Source: Nocardioides marmorisolisilvae
GTDB taxonomy: Bacteria > Actinomycetota > Actinomycetes > Propionibacteriales > Nocardioidaceae
NCBI RefSeq assembly: GCF_031656915.1
Contig: NZ_CP134227.1
Span: forward strand, 1,984,001 to 2,048,000
Reading direction: 5' to 3'
Length of the DNA: 64,000 bases
The position numbers were made by a program, and so were the translations under genes. The notes below the pieces were generated by a model, which made no database searches, was not told the DNA's origin, and saw nothing but the letters and a program-made list of their open reading frames with translations. Of this stretch, positions 57,075 to 64,000 are shown piece after piece. The number at the start of each line of letters is the position of its first letter. Position 1 is the stretch's first letter.

Positions 57075-57102
57075 CGCGGAGCAAAGCAGGCCCTGCTCCG
57101 CG
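57075..57102. other. 9-bp perfect stem-loop in the metB upstream region
   Basis: CGCGGAGCA and TGCTCCGCG with a 10-base loop, in the 154-base divergent gap between metB and the DUF5995 gene. Possible attenuator or operator. No SAM or T-box consensus is recognised. Confidence 0.3.
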
Positions 57103-57142
57103 CGGCCCGTAGCCGCAGCCGACGCTGCTCGTTGCGGCTTCC

Positions 57143-58078
57143 ATGAGACTGCTCAAGGTCCTGCTCGTCCTCAGCGTGCTGATCGTGCTCGCCTGCGCTC
57201 CGGCACACGCGACCGCGACGGGTCCCGGCGGCGGACCCGGCAACCCCCTGGGGACGCTGGTCACGCCAGAGCTGACCGACCCGGTGATCGCGGCGCTGCC
57301 CGCGCTGCCGACGCCGTACCGGCCCTATCGCAGCAGCATCTGCCGCAGCGCGAAGCCGGCGTGCATCGATCGGGTGATCACCACGATGCAGCGGCGCCTG
57401 CAGCCGCTGGCCCGCTCGTGCAGCCACGACGCGATCTTCGCCCTCGCCTACCTGCGCGTCACACAGAACGTCAAGAACGCCACCGATCACGGCTACTTCG
57501 CCGACCGGCGCTGGCTGACCCGGCTCGACGCGGTCTTCGCGCACATGTACTTCCGCACGATGGACCGCTATCGCGACGGCCGGGGCGTGCCGCCGGCTTG
57601 GAAGGTCGCACTCGACGCCTCGCACGACCGCCAGATGAACGGACTGGGCGACTTCATGCTCAACATGAACGCGCACATCAACAACGACTTCCCCCGGGCG
57701 CTCGTGGTCGACGGTCTCACCGCGAAGGACGGCACCAGCCACAAGCCGGACCACAACGCCTACAACGACCGCCTCGACACCCTCTACGGGCCGGTGTTCG
57801 GCGAGGAGGCGCGTCGGTTCGACCCGACGTTCAACACCTACGACGTCCCTCCGTTCACACTGACCGCGGCCGGCACGATCATGCGGCTGTGGCGGGAGGC
57901 GGTCTGGCGCAACGCCGAGATGCTCGCGGACGCCAGGACGCCGCAGCAGAGGGCGATGGTCGGCCACTACATCGACCAGTACGCCGCCACCCAGGCCCGG
58001 ATGATCAAGGCGATGCCGATCTTCCGCAGCACCGACCACTCGAAGGCGCGCGACGCCTACTGCGCCACCCACCGGTAG
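57143..58078 (+). CDS. secreted DUF5995 protein
   Basis: A 311-residue exported protein with a signal peptide ([25 protein letters not shown]). The mature part is alpha-helical with several conserved His/Asp ([30 protein letters not shown]), matching DUF5995. Four to five cysteines ([23 protein letters not shown]) suggest disulfides. Function unknown; HINND-type clusters resemble metal sites. Confidence 0.8.
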   Translation: MRLLKVLLVLSVLIVLACAPAHATATGPGGGPGNPLGTLVTPELTDPVIAALPALPTPYRPYRSSICRSAKPACIDRVITTMQRRLQPLARSCSHDAIFALAYLRVTQNVKNATDHGYFADRRWLTRLDAVFAHMYFRTMDRYRDGRGVPPAWKVALDASHDRQMNGLGDFMLNMNAHINNDFPRALVVDGLTAKDGTSHKPDHNAYNDRLDTLYGPVFGEEARRFDPTFNTYDVPPFTLTAAGTIMRLWREAVWRNAEMLADARTPQQRAMVGHYIDQYAATQARMIKAMPIFRSTDHSKARDAYCATHR

Positions 58079-58178
58079 TGCGTCAGCCGCGGTCCGGACC
58101 GACGCCCGACCGCTCCGTCCACGATCGGCCGAACCGGTCGCCGGCGCGATCGCTTGCGCGGCCGGAGAGAATGGAACC

Positions 58179-58820
58179 GTGCTCTTCAACCGCTCCAAGA
58201 CCCAGTTGCCCTCCGCCGACGACGCGCTGCCCGGCCGGGACGCTCCCGCCTTCCCGCTGCCCGACAGGCACGTGGTGCTGGACGCGCCGGTGATGACCGA
58301 CGAGGTGCCCGCGGGTCTCGAGGTCGCGCTGTTCGGCCTGGGCTGCTTCTGGGGCGCCGAGGAGATCTTCTGGCAGGTCCCCGGCGTCTGGTCGACCTCG
58401 GTCGGGTACGCCGGCGGGCTCACCCCGCACCCGACCTACGAAGAGGTCTGCACCGGGCGCACCGGTCACACCGAGGCCGTCCGGGTGGTCTACGACCCGA
58501 CGAAGGTCTCCTACGAGGACCTGGTGGTGACCTTCTTCGAGGTGCACGACCCGACCCAGGGGATGCGTCAGGGCAACGACCTCGGCACGCAGTACCGCTC
58601 GGCGATCTACTACACCGACCCGGCGCAGGAGAAGGTCGCACGCTCGGTGATCGAGCGCTACCAGCCCGAGCTGACCCGGCGCGGATACGGCCCAATCACC
58701 ACCGAGGTGGCCCCCGCACCGACGTACTACTACGCCGAGCCCGCGCACCAGCAGTACCTGGCGAGGAACCCGTTCGGGTACCGCTGCCACGCCGCCACGG
58801 ACGTCCCGGTCCCCCGCTGA
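58179..58820 (+). CDS. msrA: peptide methionine sulfoxide reductase A
   Basis: Repairs oxidised methionine (S-sulfoxide). The 213-residue protein carries the catalytic [13 protein letters not shown] with the nucleophilic Cys at about 52, followed by SVGYAGG, HTEAV and [15 protein letters not shown] choice: GTG 58179 gives a 40-residue N-terminal extension common in actinobacterial MsrA. It stands alone and is probably stress-induced. Confidence 0.93.
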   Translation: MLFNRSKTQLPSADDALPGRDAPAFPLPDRHVVLDAPVMTDEVPAGLEVALFGLGCFWGAEEIFWQVPGVWSTSVGYAGGLTPHPTYEEVCTGRTGHTEAVRVVYDPTKVSYEDLVVTFFEVHDPTQGMRQGNDLGTQYRSAIYYTDPAQEKVARSVIERYQPELTRRGYGPITTEVAPAPTYYYAEPAHQQYLARNPFGYRCHAATDVPVPR

Positions 58821-58950
58821 CGGCCCCGATCGGGGCCTGCGCATCGCAGGGAACCGTCGGCGCTGGGATGCGGCGGTGTGAATTGCCTCCCCTTGGGCAC
58901 CTGCACGCCGCGGTCAACGGCGACCGCCTTGGGAAGGGAGAGGAACTCGC

Positions 58951-59106
58951 ATGATCATCCTCGGTGTCATCCTCTTGATCCTGGGAGCGGTGTTCAACAT
59001 CGCGATCCTGTGGACCATCGGCATCATCCTCGTGATCATCGGAGCCGTGCTCTGGATCCTCGGCACGATGGGGAGGGCAGTGGGTCCGCGCCGCCACTAC
59101 TGGTGA
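58951..59106 (+). CDS. small hydrophobic DUF6131-like protein
   Basis: A 51-residue protein, almost all membrane helix: two hydrophobic hairpins, IILGVILLILGAVF and ILWTIGIILVIIGAVLWILG, then a short basic tail RAVGPRRHYW. Shine-Dalgarno AAGGGAGAGG precedes ATG 58951. Short proteins with GAV(F/L) hairpins of this type recur in actinobacteria as DUF6131. Function unknown. Confidence 0.7.
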   Translation: MIILGVILLILGAVFNIAILWTIGIILVIIGAVLWILGTMGRAVGPRRHYW

Positions 59107-59146
59107 GGTGTAGGAACGACCACGCACACGATGCACCGGCCGGCCG

Positions 59147-59173
59147 TGTCACACAGACACGCCGGCCGGTGTC
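59147..59173 (+). promoter_or_regulatory. ECF41-type promoter upstream of the CMD/sigma pair
   Basis: TGTCACA at 59147-59153, then 16 bases, then TGTC at 59170-59173. ECF41 sigma factors are reported to recognise a TGTCACA -35 and CGTC -10 upstream of their linked CMD gene; the -10 has T in place of C here. Confidence 0.55.
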
Positions 59174-59218
59174 ACCATGTCGAACCCCCGAGAACCTGGA
59201 CACACGAGGAGGAGCGAG

Positions 59219-59809
59219 ATGAGTGCGAAGGTCTACGACAGCGCGCAGGCGCGTCGGTCCGCGGTGCGGGTGCCGCTCGACACCGGTGACTCGCTGATCG
59301 GCAAGATGATGAGCTGGTACTCGCGTCGTACCTATGGCGACGTCCTCGACAACGGCCTGGCCATGCTGCACAACCGGCCGGTGCTCTGGTCGGTGCTGAG
59401 GTTCGAGAAGGGCGTCGCGAAGTGGAAGCGCCTCGACCCGGACCTCAAGACGCTCGCCCAGATGGCCGCCGCGGCCATGATCGGCTGCAGCTGGTGCATG
59501 GACTTCGGCTACTTCGCTGCGCACAGTGCCGGGCTGGACACCAGCAAGCTCGAGGAGGTGCCGCGCTGGCGCGACTCCGACGTCTTCACCGCACAGGAGC
59601 GCCGGGTCCTGGAGTACACCGAGGCGGTGACGTCCACCCCGCCCACGGTGACCGACGAGATGGCCGAGTCGCTGCGCTCCGAGTTGGGCAATGATGCCTT
59701 CGTGGAGCTGACCATGATGATCGCGGTCGAGAACGAGCGGTCCCGGTTCAACAGCGCGCTGGGGCTGACCAGCCAGGGCTTCAAGGAGCACTGCGAGCTC
59801 CGGCGGTGA
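59219..59809 (+). CDS. carboxymuconolactone decarboxylase (AhpD)-like protein
   Basis: A 196-residue CMD/AhpD-family protein. The catalytic-type CxxC-x-H is seen in GCSWCMDFGYFAAHSAGL (Cys residues near 86 and 89). It may be a peroxidase-type redox protein, and COG2128-like members pair with ECF41 sigma factors. ATG 59219 has an AGGAGGAG Shine-Dalgarno. Its stop overlaps the GTG of the sigma gene. Confidence 0.88.
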   Translation: MSAKVYDSAQARRSAVRVPLDTGDSLIGKMMSWYSRRTYGDVLDNGLAMLHNRPVLWSVLRFEKGVAKWKRLDPDLKTLAQMAAAAMIGCSWCMDFGYFAAHSAGLDTSKLEEVPRWRDSDVFTAQERRVLEYTEAVTSTPPTVTDEMAESLRSELGNDAFVELTMMIAVENERSRFNSALGLTSQGFKEHCELRR

Positions 59810-60678
59810 GCACCGACCCGTTCACCGAGCACCGCGGCCTGCTGTTCACCGTCGCCTACGAGATGCTCGGCAGCGCGGCCGACGCCGAGGACGTCCTCCA
59901 GGACTCGTGGCTGCGCTGGGACGCGGTCGACCAGGACCAGGTGCGCGACCCGCGGGCCTACCTGGTCCGGATCGTCACCCGCCAGTCCCTCAACCGGCTG
60001 CGCACCCTGCAGCGCCAGCGGGAGACGTATGTCGGACCGTGGCTGCCCGAGCCCCTCGTCACCGCGCCGGACGTCTTGGAGGACATCGAGCTCGCCGACT
60101 CGGTGTCGTTCGCGATGCTGCTCGTCCTGGAGACGCTGACCCCCCTGGAGCGAGCGGTGTTCGTGCTGCGCGACGTCTTCGGCTTCGAGTACGACGAGAT
60201 CGCGACCGCGACCGACCGCAGTCCCGCAGCGGTCCGCCAGCTCGCCAGCCGCGCCCGCAACCATGTGCAGGCGCGGCGGCCCCGAGTGACTCCTGCCGAA
60301 GATGTCCGCGAGGTCACCGAGCGGTTCCTGGCCGCCTCCGTGACCGGTGAGATCCAGCCGCTGCTGGACCTGCTGGCCCCGGACGTCGTGCTGCTCAGCG
60401 ACGGCGGCGGCAAGAAGCAGGCCGCGCTGCGACCGTTGCACGGCGCCGAGAAGGTCGCGCGGTGGCTGATCGGCGTGATGCGCAAGGAGGCGGGCAAGGA
60501 GTTCGACTTCGCCTGGACCACGGCCAACGGGCGTCCGGCGATGCTGCTCTACGCCAACGGCGAGCTGGACTCGATCGGCACGGTGCACGCCGTCGACGGC
60601 AAGATCACCGAGGTCTACCTGGTCCGCAACCCCGACAAGCTCGCTGGCCTCGAGCTGCTCCGCGAGGTGCGCCGCTGA
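59806..60678 (+). CDS. ECF41-type (SigJ-like) RNA polymerase sigma factor with SnoaL-like tail
   Basis: A 290-residue ECF sigma factor. Region 2 (LLFTVAYEMLGSAADAEDVLQDSWLRW) and region 4 (LTPLERAVFVLRDVFGFEYDEIATATDRSPAAVRQLASRAR) are intact. The C-terminal extension of about 110 residues is SnoaL-like and ends in NPDKL, an ECF41 hallmark; the GPWLPEPL motif between regions 2 and 4 is also present. The tail can modulate activity in place of an anti-sigma factor. GTG 59806 overlaps the CMD stop. Confidence 0.92.
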   Translation: MSTDPFTEHRGLLFTVAYEMLGSAADAEDVLQDSWLRWDAVDQDQVRDPRAYLVRIVTRQSLNRLRTLQRQRETYVGPWLPEPLVTAPDVLEDIELADSVSFAMLLVLETLTPLERAVFVLRDVFGFEYDEIATATDRSPAAVRQLASRARNHVQARRPRVTPAEDVREVTERFLAASVTGEIQPLLDLLAPDVVLLSDGGGKKQAALRPLHGAEKVARWLIGVMRKEAGKEFDFAWTTANGRPAMLLYANGELDSIGTVHAVDGKITEVYLVRNPDKLAGLELLREVRR

Positions 60679-60693
60679 CGGCGGGTCGCCGGA

Positions 60694-61893
60694 TCAGTCG
60701 TCGCGGTCACGGACGTAGGCCCCGAAGCCAGGCAGCGTGAACCGCACCAGGCCATGCCCGACCGGCTCGATCACGCCCTTCTCGATCAGCCGGTCGCGCG
60801 GGACGCTGATCGACCGCGACTCCATGCCCATCCCCTCGGCGATCGCCGCCCGGGTCACGTTGCCGGTGCCCGAGCCGGCCGCCTCGGCCTGCGCCATCGC
60901 CAGGAGCAGGGCCTGCTCGGCCCGGGTCGCCGAGTTCCACCGCGCCCGGTGCATCGCCTCGATCTGCCGGCGAGCGGCCGGGATGCCACGCCGTACGTCG
61001 ACCAGCGTGAGCCGGCCGCCCGGTTCGGGACCCGCCGCCGTCCACGTCGTGCTGCCCAGCAGCTGGAGGAAGTACGGGTGTCCCCGCGCCTCGTCGACCA
61101 CCGCGCCCAGCGCCGCTGCCGTCCATCCGACCTCGAGCGCGTCGGCCGGGTCGGCCAGGGCGGCTCGGGCGTCCGAGGGAGCGAGCAGGTCCAGCGGCAC
61201 GAAGGAGCTGCGCTCACCGAAGGTGGCTGCGCGGGTCAGCGCCTCGGGGGTGACCGGAAGCCCGGCCGTCACCACCGCGAGCGGGTTGTCCTCACGGTCA
61301 CCGTCGAGGTTCTGGAAGGCGTTGAGCAGGATCGACATCTCGTCGGCGGACGCGGCGTGGAGCTCGTCGACGAACAGCACCAGGCCGGCGCCGCCGCGGT
61401 TGCGCACCCGCACCGCGGTGTCGTGGAGGAGGTCCTCAAGGGCGCCGATCGGTGCCGAGCCCGGGTCGGGTGCCGGCCGGTCGCCCGACGCGAGGGTCGC
61501 GCTCACCTTCACCGGGACGCCGGGGACGCCGAGCTCGAGCGTGATCCGGTCGAGGAAGGAGCGCCACCGACGGGCCTCGTTGCGGGGCACCACGTCGGCG
61601 CGTTGCAGGCTCCGCTCCACGGCCCGCAGCAGCTCGGGCAGGAAGGTCCGCGACCGCGAGCAGGAGATCCAGGCGGTCAGGCATCCCTGCGCCTGCGCCT
61701 GGCGCTGGGCCGTGCGCAGCAGCGAGGTCTTGCCCACCCCGCGAGGCGCGTGGAAGACCAGCAGCGGGCCGCCGATCTCACCGTACTGCGCGACGCGTGC
61801 GATCTGGCTGCGAATCGTGTCCAGCTCGACGGCTCGCCCGGCCAGCACGCGCGGCACCTGCCCGGGCGTGTAGGGGTTGGGCAGCGCAGCCAT
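60694..61893 (-). CDS. AAA ATPase with C-terminal winged helix
   Basis: A 399-residue ORC/STAND-like ATPase. Walker A is FHAPRGVGKTS at 48-58 and Walker B is LVLFVDELH at about 179-187. A winged-helix-like tail (RAAIAEGMGMESRSISVPRDRLIEKGVIEPVGHGLVRFTLPGF) follows. The family includes replication-type and defence-type ATPases; no partner is adjacent here. A 17-bp palindrome lies 26 bases upstream. Confidence 0.8.
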   Translation of the reverse strand: MAALPNPYTPGQVPRVLAGRAVELDTIRSQIARVAQYGEIGGPLLVFHAPRGVGKTSLLRTAQRQAQAQGCLTAWISCSRSRTFLPELLRAVERSLQRADVVPRNEARRWRSFLDRITLELGVPGVPVKVSATLASGDRPAPDPGSAPIGALEDLLHDTAVRVRNRGGAGLVLFVDELHAASADEMSILLNAFQNLDGDREDNPLAVVTAGLPVTPEALTRAATFGERSSFVPLDLLAPSDARAALADPADALEVGWTAAALGAVVDEARGHPYFLQLLGSTTWTAAGPEPGGRLTLVDVRRGIPAARRQIEAMHRARWNSATRAEQALLLAMAQAEAAGSGTGNVTRAAIAEGMGMESRSISVPRDRLIEKGVIEPVGHGLVRFTLPGFGAYVRDRDD

Positions 61894-61918
61894 CCGGCTC
61901 CTGACGGGATAGGTTGAG

Positions 61919-61935
61919 ATACTTGGACGAAGTAT
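61919..61935. promoter_or_regulatory. palindrome upstream of the AAA ATPase
   Basis: ATACTT-GGACG-AAGTAT, perfect 6-bp arms with a 5-base spacer, 26 bases before the ATG in an AT-rich pocket. Possible autoregulatory operator. Confidence 0.5.
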
Positions 61936-61960
61936 AACAACGTATCCACCCGCGCCGGAC

Positions 61961-63907
61961 TCACCCCTCGCGGAGCCACGGGATCATCCCGCCGGCGAGC
62001 ACCATCGCGATCTGCCGCTCGGAGAGTCGGTGCCGAACGGCGTAGACCTCGTCACGGGTCTCGTTGCGCACGGTGAGCTCTGGACCCGAGGCAACGGCCT
62101 CGCGGACCTCGTCGAGGACGAGAACGTCCCCCTGCTGGATCCGGTCGTGGTCCGCGGGATCGACGAACTCCAAGGCGAGCACGCCGAAGTTCGCCAGGTT
62201 CTGCCAGTGGATCCGGGCGTACGACGCCGCGAGCACCAGCCTGAGCCCCAAGTGGCGCGGGGCGAGCGCCGCGTGCTCCCGCGACGAGCCCTGGCCGTAG
62301 TTCGAGCCGCCCACGATGGCGTGTCCGTCGCCGGCGGCTGCCCGGCCGGCGTACTCCGGGTCGACGTCGGTGAAGGTGAACTCCGCGAGCCGCGGGATGT
62401 TGCTGCGGAACGGCAGCACGCGGGCCCCGGCGGGCAGGATCTCGTCGGTGGAGACGTCGTCGCCCACGACGAGCTCCACCCGCAGCTCGAGGCGGTCGGG
62501 CAGCGGGTCGAAGTCGGGCAGCGAGGAGATGTTCGCGCCCTTGACCAGAGTCACCCTGCTGGCTTCGTCCGGTGGCAACGGCGGCTCGAGCATCGATGTG
62601 TTCACGCTGGCGACCGCCGGCAGTGCCAGGGCCGGGTAGTCGATGCCGAGCAGGTCGGGCAGTTCGCGGGGGTCGGTGATCCTGCCGGTCAGGGCGGCCG
62701 CAGCGGCGGTCTCCGGCGAGCACAGGAAGACCGAGTCGTCGGCGGTGCCCGAGCGGCCCGGGAAGTTGCGCGGCATGGTGCGCAGGCTGTTGCCGGTGCT
62801 GGTCGGCGCCTGGCCCATGCCGATGCAGCCCATGCAGCCGGACTGGTGCAGCCTGGCCCCGGCTGCGATCAGGTCGAACGCGCTGCCCATCCGCATCAGG
62901 TCCTCGAGACTCTCCCGCGACGTCGGGTTCACGTCGAGCGAGACCCCGGGAGCCGTCTGCCGTCCCTTGACGATCTCGGCGACGATGGCGAAGTCGCGCA
63001 GCCCCGGGTTGGCCGACGACCCGACCACCACCTGCTCGACGGGCTTGCCCTCGACCTCGCGGACCGGCACCACGTTGCCCGGAGAGCTGGGCAGGGCGAT
63101 CAGCGGCTCGACCGCGGCCAGGTCGATCGCCTCGCGTACGTCGTACTCTGCGCCGTCGTCGGCCAGCACCTCGACGAAGTCGTCGGACCGCTGCTCGGCG
63201 TCGAGGAACTCGCGCACCCGGTCGTCGGCCGGGAACACCGTCGTGGTGGCCCCCAGCTCCGCGCCCATGTTGGCGATCACGTGCCGGTCCATCGCGGTCA
63301 GCGTGTCGACTCCGGGACCGTAGTACTCGATGATCCGGTTGACCCCACCCTTGACGCCGTGGCGGCGCAGCATCTCGAGGATCACGTCCTTCGCGCTCAC
63401 CCACGGCCGGAGCTCGTTGGTCAGCCGGACGCCCCAGATCTGCGGCATGGTGAGGTAGAGAGGCTCGCCGGCGATCGCCCGTGCCACCTCGAGTCCGCCG
63501 ACACCGATCGCGAGCATCCCCAGCGATCCGGCAGCTGGCGTGTGGCTGTCGGAGCCGACCATCGTCCTGCCCGGCACCCCGAACCGCTGCATGTGGGTCG
63601 GGTGCGAGACACCGTTGCCCGGCTTGGAGAACCACAGCCCGAACCGCTGACACGCCGAGCGCAGGAAGGCGTGGTCCTCGGCGTTGTTGCTGTCCGCCTG
63701 GAGCAGGTTGTGGTCGACGTACTGGACGGAGACGTCGGTCTGGGCGCGCTCGAGCCCCAGCGCCTCGAGCTCGAGCATCACCAAGGTCCCGGTGGCGTCC
63801 TGGGTGAGGGTCTGGTCGATGCGCAGTGCGATCTCGTCACCCGGTACCATCTCGCCTGACACGAGGTGGTCGGCGATCAGCTTGTGGGCGACGGTGCGCG
63901 CGGCCAT
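61961..63907 (-). CDS. aconitate hydratase
   Basis: Isomerises citrate to isocitrate in the TCA cycle. From ATG 63907, with an AGGAGG Shine-Dalgarno, it is 648 residues, shorter than AcnA (about 900) and like the mitochondrial-type/aconitase X-related bacterial enzymes. The [4Fe-4S] ligands include the GCMGCIGMGQAP Cys pair and a Cys in SVFLCSPET. The swivel domain follows (LPAGARVLPFRSNIP, GGSNYGQGSSREHAAL). Divergent from the partial gene at 63971. Confidence 0.9.
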   Translation of the reverse strand: MAARTVAHKLIADHLVSGEMVPGDEIALRIDQTLTQDATGTLVMLELEALGLERAQTDVSVQYVDHNLLQADSNNAEDHAFLRSACQRFGLWFSKPGNGVSHPTHMQRFGVPGRTMVGSDSHTPAAGSLGMLAIGVGGLEVARAIAGEPLYLTMPQIWGVRLTNELRPWVSAKDVILEMLRRHGVKGGVNRIIEYYGPGVDTLTAMDRHVIANMGAELGATTTVFPADDRVREFLDAEQRSDDFVEVLADDGAEYDVREAIDLAAVEPLIALPSSPGNVVPVREVEGKPVEQVVVGSSANPGLRDFAIVAEIVKGRQTAPGVSLDVNPTSRESLEDLMRMGSAFDLIAAGARLHQSGCMGCIGMGQAPTSTGNSLRTMPRNFPGRSGTADDSVFLCSPETAAAAALTGRITDPRELPDLLGIDYPALALPAVASVNTSMLEPPLPPDEASRVTLVKGANISSLPDFDPLPDRLELRVELVVGDDVSTDEILPAGARVLPFRSNIPRLAEFTFTDVDPEYAGRAAAGDGHAIVGGSNYGQGSSREHAALAPRHLGLRLVLAASYARIHWQNLANFGVLALEFVDPADHDRIQQGDVLVLDEVREAVASGPELTVRNETRDEVYAVRHRLSERQIAMVLAGGMIPWLREG

Positions 63908-63970
63908 GCAGCCTCCTGTTGACGGACTCCCGGGAGGTACCCAGCAGCGGGACTCGCTAACTTGTGCCGC

Positions 63971-64000
63971 ATGGCCACGTCCGCGGAGCACCAGCCGCTG
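63971..64000 (+). CDS. 5' end of a gene running off the window
   Basis: ATG 63971 opens a frame, MATSAEHQPL, to the last base. Divergent from aconitase with a TAACTT -10-like element at 63958-63963. Ten residues are too few to identify. Confidence 0.3.
   Translation, partial: MATSAEHQPL

Noticed and set aside
56989-57142. SAM riboswitch upstream of metB
   Set aside because: Only a simple 9-bp hairpin is visible; no conserved SAM aptamer core.

Overview
High-GC actinobacterial chromosome, most like a Nocardioides relative. The support is the mycothiol conjugate amidase Mca, GreA, an ECF41-type sigma factor, DUF4307, DUF5995, GTG starts and uniformly GC-rich codon use. No rRNA, tRNA or CRISPR array was seen.

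Layout. (1) 1-12.4 kb is core: a spermidine-synthase-fold methyltransferase, fumarase FumC, a five-gene DUF4129/MoxR/DUF58 membrane cluster, an arsenic module (ArsR, ACR3 and divergent ArsI/CadI), a secreted transglycosylase-like protein, PIN-PhoH, a cis-prenyltransferase and a TrhA/hemolysin-III membrane protein. (2) 12.48-17.24 kb holds two identical IS701-family copies flanking a 539-residue protein of unknown function. (3) 17.3-21.8 kb holds a serine hydrolase, a flavin monooxygenase and a YyaL/SPATA20-like thioredoxin-domain gene. (4) About 21.63-42.02 kb is a 20.3-kb integrated mobilizable element in the 5' end of that thioredoxin-domain gene, bounded by 109-bp perfect direct repeats. 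(5) 42.1-64 kb is core again: MazG-like/DUF2075, DedA, sterol desaturase and DoxX, a TetR pair, Mca, GreA, threonine deaminase, AI-2E transporter, GlmL, MetB, MsrA, a CMD/ECF41 pair, an AAA ATPase and aconitase.

The element carries a tyrosine recombinase, a MobF relaxase, small HTH proteins, an AbiE toxin-antitoxin pair and two defence-like operons. The first is SIR2-like + 205-aa protein + Rad50-like ATPase with a CPVC hook; its SIR2 gene is cut by an intact ISL3 element with an 8-bp target duplication, and removing the element restores the frame exactly. The second is an MmeI-like methyltransferase + superfamily-2 helicase + GIY-YIG nuclease with overlapping start/stop codons. No type IV secretion genes were seen, so the element looks mobilizable rather than self-conjugative.

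The most striking observation is at the element boundary. Its left end supplies a recoded copy of the first 18 or so codons of the host gene, with a TTG start and its own Shine-Dalgarno, so the interrupted gene stays open. The original 5' end is stranded at the right end as a 56-codon remnant. Tandem 13-bp repeats near both ends look like integrase arm sites.
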